Assembly (NCBI GenBank): GCA_036763105.1
Contig: JBAIYS010000006.1
Coordinates: 100,546-164,545 of the forward strand
Source: Peptococcaceae bacterium 1198_IL3148
Lineage (GTDB): Bacteria > Bacillota > Desulfotomaculia > Desulfotomaculales > Desulfohalotomaculaceae
Length of the DNA: 64,000 nucleotides
Direction: 5' to 3'
Part shown: piece after piece, positions 60,851-64,000 of the stretch
Position numbering within the stretch: position 1 is the stretch's first letter
How the letters are laid out: each line of letters starts with the position of its first letter
The notes under the pieces: generated by a model
Database searches by the model: none
Told to the model about the DNA's origin: nothing
The model's input: the letters and a program-made list of their open reading frames with translations, nothing else
Position numbers and translations under genes: made by a program

Positions 60851-62131
60851 ATGGATAGTTACAACGGATTAGATACAGTAAATTATATAAACCAACTCAC
60901 CGTTTACCGTGACTTGCTTAATGATGATGTGCTACAGGCAATGTTAGCATTTATAAATAGCATTAATAAAAATAATGCTCAGCCCCAGTATGGCCAGTTG
61001 TTTTTTATACTGAGCACAGCAATGGAAAATGATGATCATTATGTAAATGATGGTTGGCAAAATCACCTCTTAAATTTAATAATCATGGCGAATAACCCCT
61101 TCACCCGGCAAGCAGCCACTTACGGGGTTAACATTAGTCCATCCCTACGAAATGCTGCTATCCAGGACCTCCGCTTTCTGCAAAGTTTATTTAACTTAAA
61201 CGCCCAAAAAATATGTAAAAATTTAATTAATATTCCTTTGTGGGACAACCTCTATCATGTTGGTAAATTATCAAAGCAAAATTTTAGCGCCTCCAATACA
61301 GCGAGCGCCTTAATCAATGCAGCAGATTGGGGAGATTGCGTAGATTTATTAATCAATCACTATCACCGAGCTGGAGTAGGAATATTTGGCCGTTTTCACA
61401 CGCTATTGTGGGATGGCGAAAAGCAGAATGTTATCGGTGTCAATAACCCGGATCCCATCAAGCTATCGGATTTAATTGGCTATGATTGGGAGAGAAAACA
61501 AATCGTTGATAACACCGAAGCATTTATAAAGGGTTACCCAGCAAATAACGTTTTGCTCTATGGTGATCGCGGCACAGGTAAGTCTTCCACCGTCAAAGCA
61601 CTGGTGAATAGTTATGGTACCGATGGCCTAAGATTGATTGAAGTACCCAAACAGTACTTGGCAGATTTTCCGGTAATTATTCGCCTACTAAGTACACTGC
61701 ACCAATACTTCATTTTATTTGTGGATGATTTGTCATTTGAAGATTTTGAAGTGGAATACAAGGCCTTAAAGGCAGTTTTAGAGGGTGGCGTGGAGACCAA
61801 ACCTAAAAATGTTTTAATTTATGCCACCTCTAACCGGCGTCACTTAATTAGGGAAAGCCATAGTGAACGCCAACAGGATGACGTGCATGCCGGTGACACT
61901 ATGCAGGAAAAGCTGTCACTGTCTGATCGGTTCGGATTAACGGTCACCTTTATTTCGCCTAATCAACAGCAGTATTTAGCCATTGTGGAAGGATTGGCCA
62001 CCGGTAGGGGATTAAATATTCCTAAAGAAGAGTTACATCGCCAAGCAATACAATGGGAATTGCGACACAGCGGTCGTTCAGGCAGAGTTGCGCGACAGTT
62101 TGTGGATTATTTGGAGGGTACACTTAAATAG
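60851..62131 (+). CDS. DUF815-family AAA ATPase
   Basis: A 426-residue ATPase. The N-terminal 200 residues are helical and family-specific; the C-terminal ATPase has Walker A LLYGDRGTGKSSTVKAL, Walker B YFILFVDDLSFEDFEVEY and the sensor VLIYATSNRRHL. Widely found and uncharacterised. AGGAGTG precedes the ATG. It diverges from the cotJ operon. Confidence 0.88.
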   Translation: MDSYNGLDTVNYINQLTVYRDLLNDDVLQAMLAFINSINKNNAQPQYGQLFFILSTAMENDDHYVNDGWQNHLLNLIIMANNPFTRQAATYGVNISPSLRNAAIQDLRFLQSLFNLNAQKICKNLINIPLWDNLYHVGKLSKQNFSASNTASALINAADWGDCVDLLINHYHRAGVGIFGRFHTLLWDGEKQNVIGVNNPDPIKLSDLIGYDWERKQIVDNTEAFIKGYPANNVLLYGDRGTGKSSTVKALVNSYGTDGLRLIEVPKQYLADFPVIIRLLSTLHQYFILFVDDLSFEDFEVEYKALKAVLEGGVETKPKNVLIYATSNRRHLIRESHSERQQDDVHAGDTMQEKLSLSDRFGLTVTFISPNQQQYLAIVEGLATGRGLNIPKEELHRQAIQWELRHSGRSGRVARQFVDYLEGTLK

Positions 62132-62136
62132 AACAA

Positions 62137-62172
62137 AAGAAGCTGTTGCAAAGTTTTGCAGCAGCCTCTTTG
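62137..62172. repeat. solo hairpin of the dispersed element
   Basis: AAAGAAGCTGTTGCAAAG pairs with TTTTGCAGCAGCCTCTTT between converging genes, immediately after the DUF815 stop. Confidence 0.8.
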
Positions 62173-62721
62173 CTAATCACCCCACCACAAAACGGTGGGC
62201 AGTAGCCCGTCGCGCTCCCTTTCCCGAGAATCCATCTCCACCAAATCGCGGATGTCCGGGCTTTTCAATAATTCCTGCCAACACTGGGCCACCACCTCAA
62301 TAAAATCTGGCCTTAATGCCATATTGTCTTCAATCAGGGGGCAGGTATATGGTAACGCTAAGGTTTCATGAATTAACAATAGGGTATTATCTTTTAATAA
62401 GTGCGGCGCCAGAGGAAAAAAGCGACAACTTAGCGGGCGTTTTTCCCGCGGGCAAGGTTTTGTGCAGCTAACAAAGTTAACCGGTGCCTGCCAAGATTCT
62501 GGGAAATTATCCTCCCGGGGGTCCCGTTGCTCCCATTGCAGCCAATCTTCTCTTTGGCTAAACATCACTTCTTCGCCGGGAAAAAGGTACATACCTAAAG
62601 AATTATCACTGTCAGAACGACAGCAGATACCACCACACAACTGGCCACAGTCACCGCTTAGTGGGGTAACATCGGCGGTTAATTGATAAAGTTTTTGATA
62701 ATCTATTTTATTTTTAGACAT
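62173..62721 (-). CDS. YkgJ-like cysteine-cluster protein
   Basis: A 182-residue soluble protein rich in cysteine: CGQLCGGICCRSDSDNS near the N-terminus, then CTKPCPREKRPLSCRFFPL and a later Cys in PYTCPL. Spacing resembles the zinc/iron-chelating YkgJ-type domain. The function is unknown. GGAGAC precedes the ATG. Confidence 0.7.
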   Translation of the reverse strand: MSKNKIDYQKLYQLTADVTPLSGDCGQLCGGICCRSDSDNSLGMYLFPGEEVMFSQREDWLQWEQRDPREDNFPESWQAPVNFVSCTKPCPREKRPLSCRFFPLAPHLLKDNTLLLIHETLALPYTCPLIEDNMALRPDFIEVVAQCWQELLKSPDIRDLVEMDSRERERDGLLPTVLWWGD

Positions 62722-62754
62722 CAGAACCGTCTCCTAAAATATATAATTTTAATG

Positions 62755-63633
62755 TCAACCAATTAATAATTGCTGCATATCCATCGGCAGTGGCGCAGTT
62801 AGCTGCAGTGGCTCTTTATTTATGGGGTGAGTTAACATAACATAATGGCAATGTAGCGCTTGACGATTTATGGTGTTCCTTTGTCCGCCATATAAATTAT
62901 CTCCTAAAAGTGGATAACCAATAAAGCTCATATGCACTCTAATTTGATGGGTGCGCCCTGTTTGCAGCCTTACCTTAACCACCGTGTTGTCCTTTAGATG
63001 TTGTTCCACTTGATAATGGCTTACTGCATGCCGCCCATCCATGGAGACCATTTGTTTAATTTTGTTATCGGGACAACGGGTAATGGGCAGTGCGATTACA
63101 CCCCGGGGTTGTCTGACCCTCCCCTGCACCACCGCTGTATACTGTCGAACAAACTTGTTGGTATGCAACTGTTGGGCCAGTTGATAACCAACATAGGCGT
63201 TTTTAGCAATCACCACCAAACCGGAAGTATCTCGGTCCAGCCTTGAAACCGGTTTAAAACACAACGGCTGTTTTTGCTGTTGATAGTGATATAACACTGC
63301 ATTGGCCAACGTATTACATGGTTCATGTTTTAACGGGTGTACCAGCATACCGGGGGGCTTGTTTGTCACCAGTAGGTGTTCATCTTCATAAATAATGTCT
63401 ATCTCCATTGGCTGGGGGGTGATGTCGGTTGCTTCACTGGGTTTTATATTGATATGAATTACATCTCCCAATTGCACCCGTTGATTTAAATGCACCCTCT
63501 GCCCATTAATCTCTACCCCTGCATGCCGCTTAAGTTTACGAATCATGCTGCGAGAGAATCCCAACTTGTTATGCAACAGGCTTTCTACAGTGTGTCCAAC
63601 GCTATCGTTTGCTACCCGGTGGGTTAGTTCCAT
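62755..63633 (-). CDS. RluA-family pseudouridine synthase
   Basis: A 292-residue enzyme that makes pseudouridine in rRNA or tRNA. An S4-like domain at the start (SVGHTVESLLHNKLGFSRSM) precedes the catalytic core with HRLDRDTSG-type motif SRLDRDTSGLVVIAKN and LQTGRTHQIRVHMSFIGYPL. ATG at 63633 follows GGGGTGA; the frame remains open through the tRNA genes upstream, but that extension is spurious. Confidence 0.93.
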   Translation of the reverse strand: MELTHRVANDSVGHTVESLLHNKLGFSRSMIRKLKRHAGVEINGQRVHLNQRVQLGDVIHINIKPSEATDITPQPMEIDIIYEDEHLLVTNKPPGMLVHPLKHEPCNTLANAVLYHYQQQKQPLCFKPVSRLDRDTSGLVVIAKNAYVGYQLAQQLHTNKFVRQYTAVVQGRVRQPRGVIALPITRCPDNKIKQMVSMDGRHAVSHYQVEQHLKDNTVVKVRLQTGRTHQIRVHMSFIGYPLLGDNLYGGQRNTINRQALHCHYVMLTHPINKEPLQLTAPLPMDMQQLLIG

Positions 63634-63700
63634 TGGCTCACCCCTATGCTGAAAATATAAAAAGAAAACACCAGGAATTATCATCCTGATGTTCTCCAAC

Positions 63701-63775
63701 TGGAGCGGAAGACGGGGTTCGAACCCGCGACCCTCGCCTTGGCAAGGCGATGCTCTACCACTGAGCCACTTCCGC
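63701..63775 (-). tRNA. tRNA-Gly (GCC), copy 1
   Basis: On the minus strand GCGGAAGTGGCTCAGTGGTA starts the acceptor and D arm; the anticodon loop TTGCCAA gives GCC, and GGTTCGAACC is the T arm. CCA is encoded. Confidence 0.97.
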
Positions 63776-63781
63776 ATAAAA

Positions 63782-63857
63782 TGGCGGAACTGACGGGACT
63801 TGAACCCGCGATCTCCGGCTTGACAGGCCGGCATGTTAACCACTACACCACAGTTCC
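63782..63857 (-). tRNA. tRNA-Asp (GTC), copy 1
   Basis: The acceptor arms GGAACTG and CAGTTCC pair; the anticodon loop CTGTCAA gives GTC; T arm GGGTTCAAGTCCC; CCA encoded. Confidence 0.97.
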
Positions 63858-63874
63858 ACTTTAAATTTTTTAAC

Positions 63875-63949
63875 TGGAGCGGAAGACGGGATTCGAACCC
63901 GCGACCCTCGCCTTGGCAAGGCGATGCTCTACCACTGAGCCACTTCCGC
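63875..63949 (-). tRNA. tRNA-Gly (GCC), copy 2
   Basis: Identical to copy 1 except for one T-arm base (ATTCGAA against GTTCGAA on the plus strand). CCA encoded. Confidence 0.97.
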
Positions 63950-63954
63950 ATAAA

Positions 63955-64000
63955 TGGCGGAACTGACGGGACTTGAACCCGCGATCTCCGGCTTGACAGG
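63955..64000 (-). tRNA. tRNA-Asp (GTC), copy 2, partial
   Basis: The 3' half, including CCA, the T arm and the anticodon loop start, is identical to copy 1; the window ends inside the gene. Confidence 0.92.

Noticed and set aside
63634..63951. N-terminal extension of the pseudouridine synthase
   Set aside because: It is a translation of tRNA genes (peptides like MRKWLSGRASPCQGEGRG recur with each tRNA-Gly); the real start has its own ribosome site at 63633.

Overview
The window looks like chromosomal DNA of an endospore-forming, anaerobic, moderately AT-rich Firmicute, most like the Peptococcaceae / Desulfotomaculum group. Support: the order xerD-deoB-dacF-spoIIAA-spoIIAB-sigF, plus spoIIM, cotJABC and pdaA; a ferredoxin-dependent 2-oxoacid oxidoreductase set; a DsrMK/Hdr-like membrane electron-transfer pair; strong GGAGG-type ribosome sites; and a probable selenoprotein. 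The group assignment is inference; no marker gene was compared.

Layout. 1-9050: sporulation control and cell envelope (spoIIA operon, dacF, deoB, xerD, spoIIM, a ComB-like protein, a DUF3866 protein). 9060-17342: an M20 peptidase, the Kor/Vor oxidoreductase operon, a P-loop ATPase, and a steA-steB-glycosyltransferase-MraY-like cell-surface operon with a clear sigma-A promoter. 17647-26618: a degenerate L,D-transpeptidase-like protein, a DUF4365 protein, the DsrK/DsrM-like pair, an O-methyltransferase, a large flavoprotein and several small unknown genes. 27444-35769: a tightly coupled operon of Gfo/Idh/MocA dehydrogenase, FemAB-like acyltransferase, CgeB-like glycosyltransferase, LpxC-family deacetylase, DegT aminotransferase, WbqC and ATP-grasp proteins, divergent from a gene for a repetitive, basic, tail-anchored protein; both sides carry SigE-like promoter boxes. 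36029-50811: thiN, an Xre regulator, murI, a TatD-like hydrolase, a long FtsA-like protein, an amino-acid ABC transporter, pgi, a SWIM microprotein, yaiI, typA, a YjcZ-like peptide and a glycogen phosphorylase. 51022-62721: the SelW-type selenoprotein, cyclophilin, a MarR regulator with a Cys-rich tail, a MoxR/VWA-metallopeptidase pair, pdaA, a radical SAM protein, cotJABC with an unusual CotJA, a DUF815 ATPase and a Cys-cluster protein. 62755-64000: an RluA-type pseudouridine synthase and a tandem Gly-Asp-Gly-Asp tRNA cluster cut by the window end.

The points most worth following are: (1) a complete-looking LpxC active site inside a nucleotide-sugar operon of a presumably single-membrane sporulator, beside DegT and Gfo/Idh/MocA genes of the kind that make 3-amino sugars, but with no lpxA or lpxD nearby; this suggests a spore- or cell-surface amino-sugar pathway. 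(2) An Rdx/SelW-family gene with in-frame UGA at the CxxU position followed by a fitting bacterial SECIS hairpin; standard ORF calling misses it. (3) A family of dispersed intergenic elements built around a hairpin with arms like GGGGCTGTTGCAAAG, one copy of which separates dacF from spoIIAA and another of which adjoins a roughly 97-base internally deleted group II intron.

Most gene starts given here were moved to the codon with the best ribosome-binding site. No database search was possible, so family names rest on recognised motifs and gene order.
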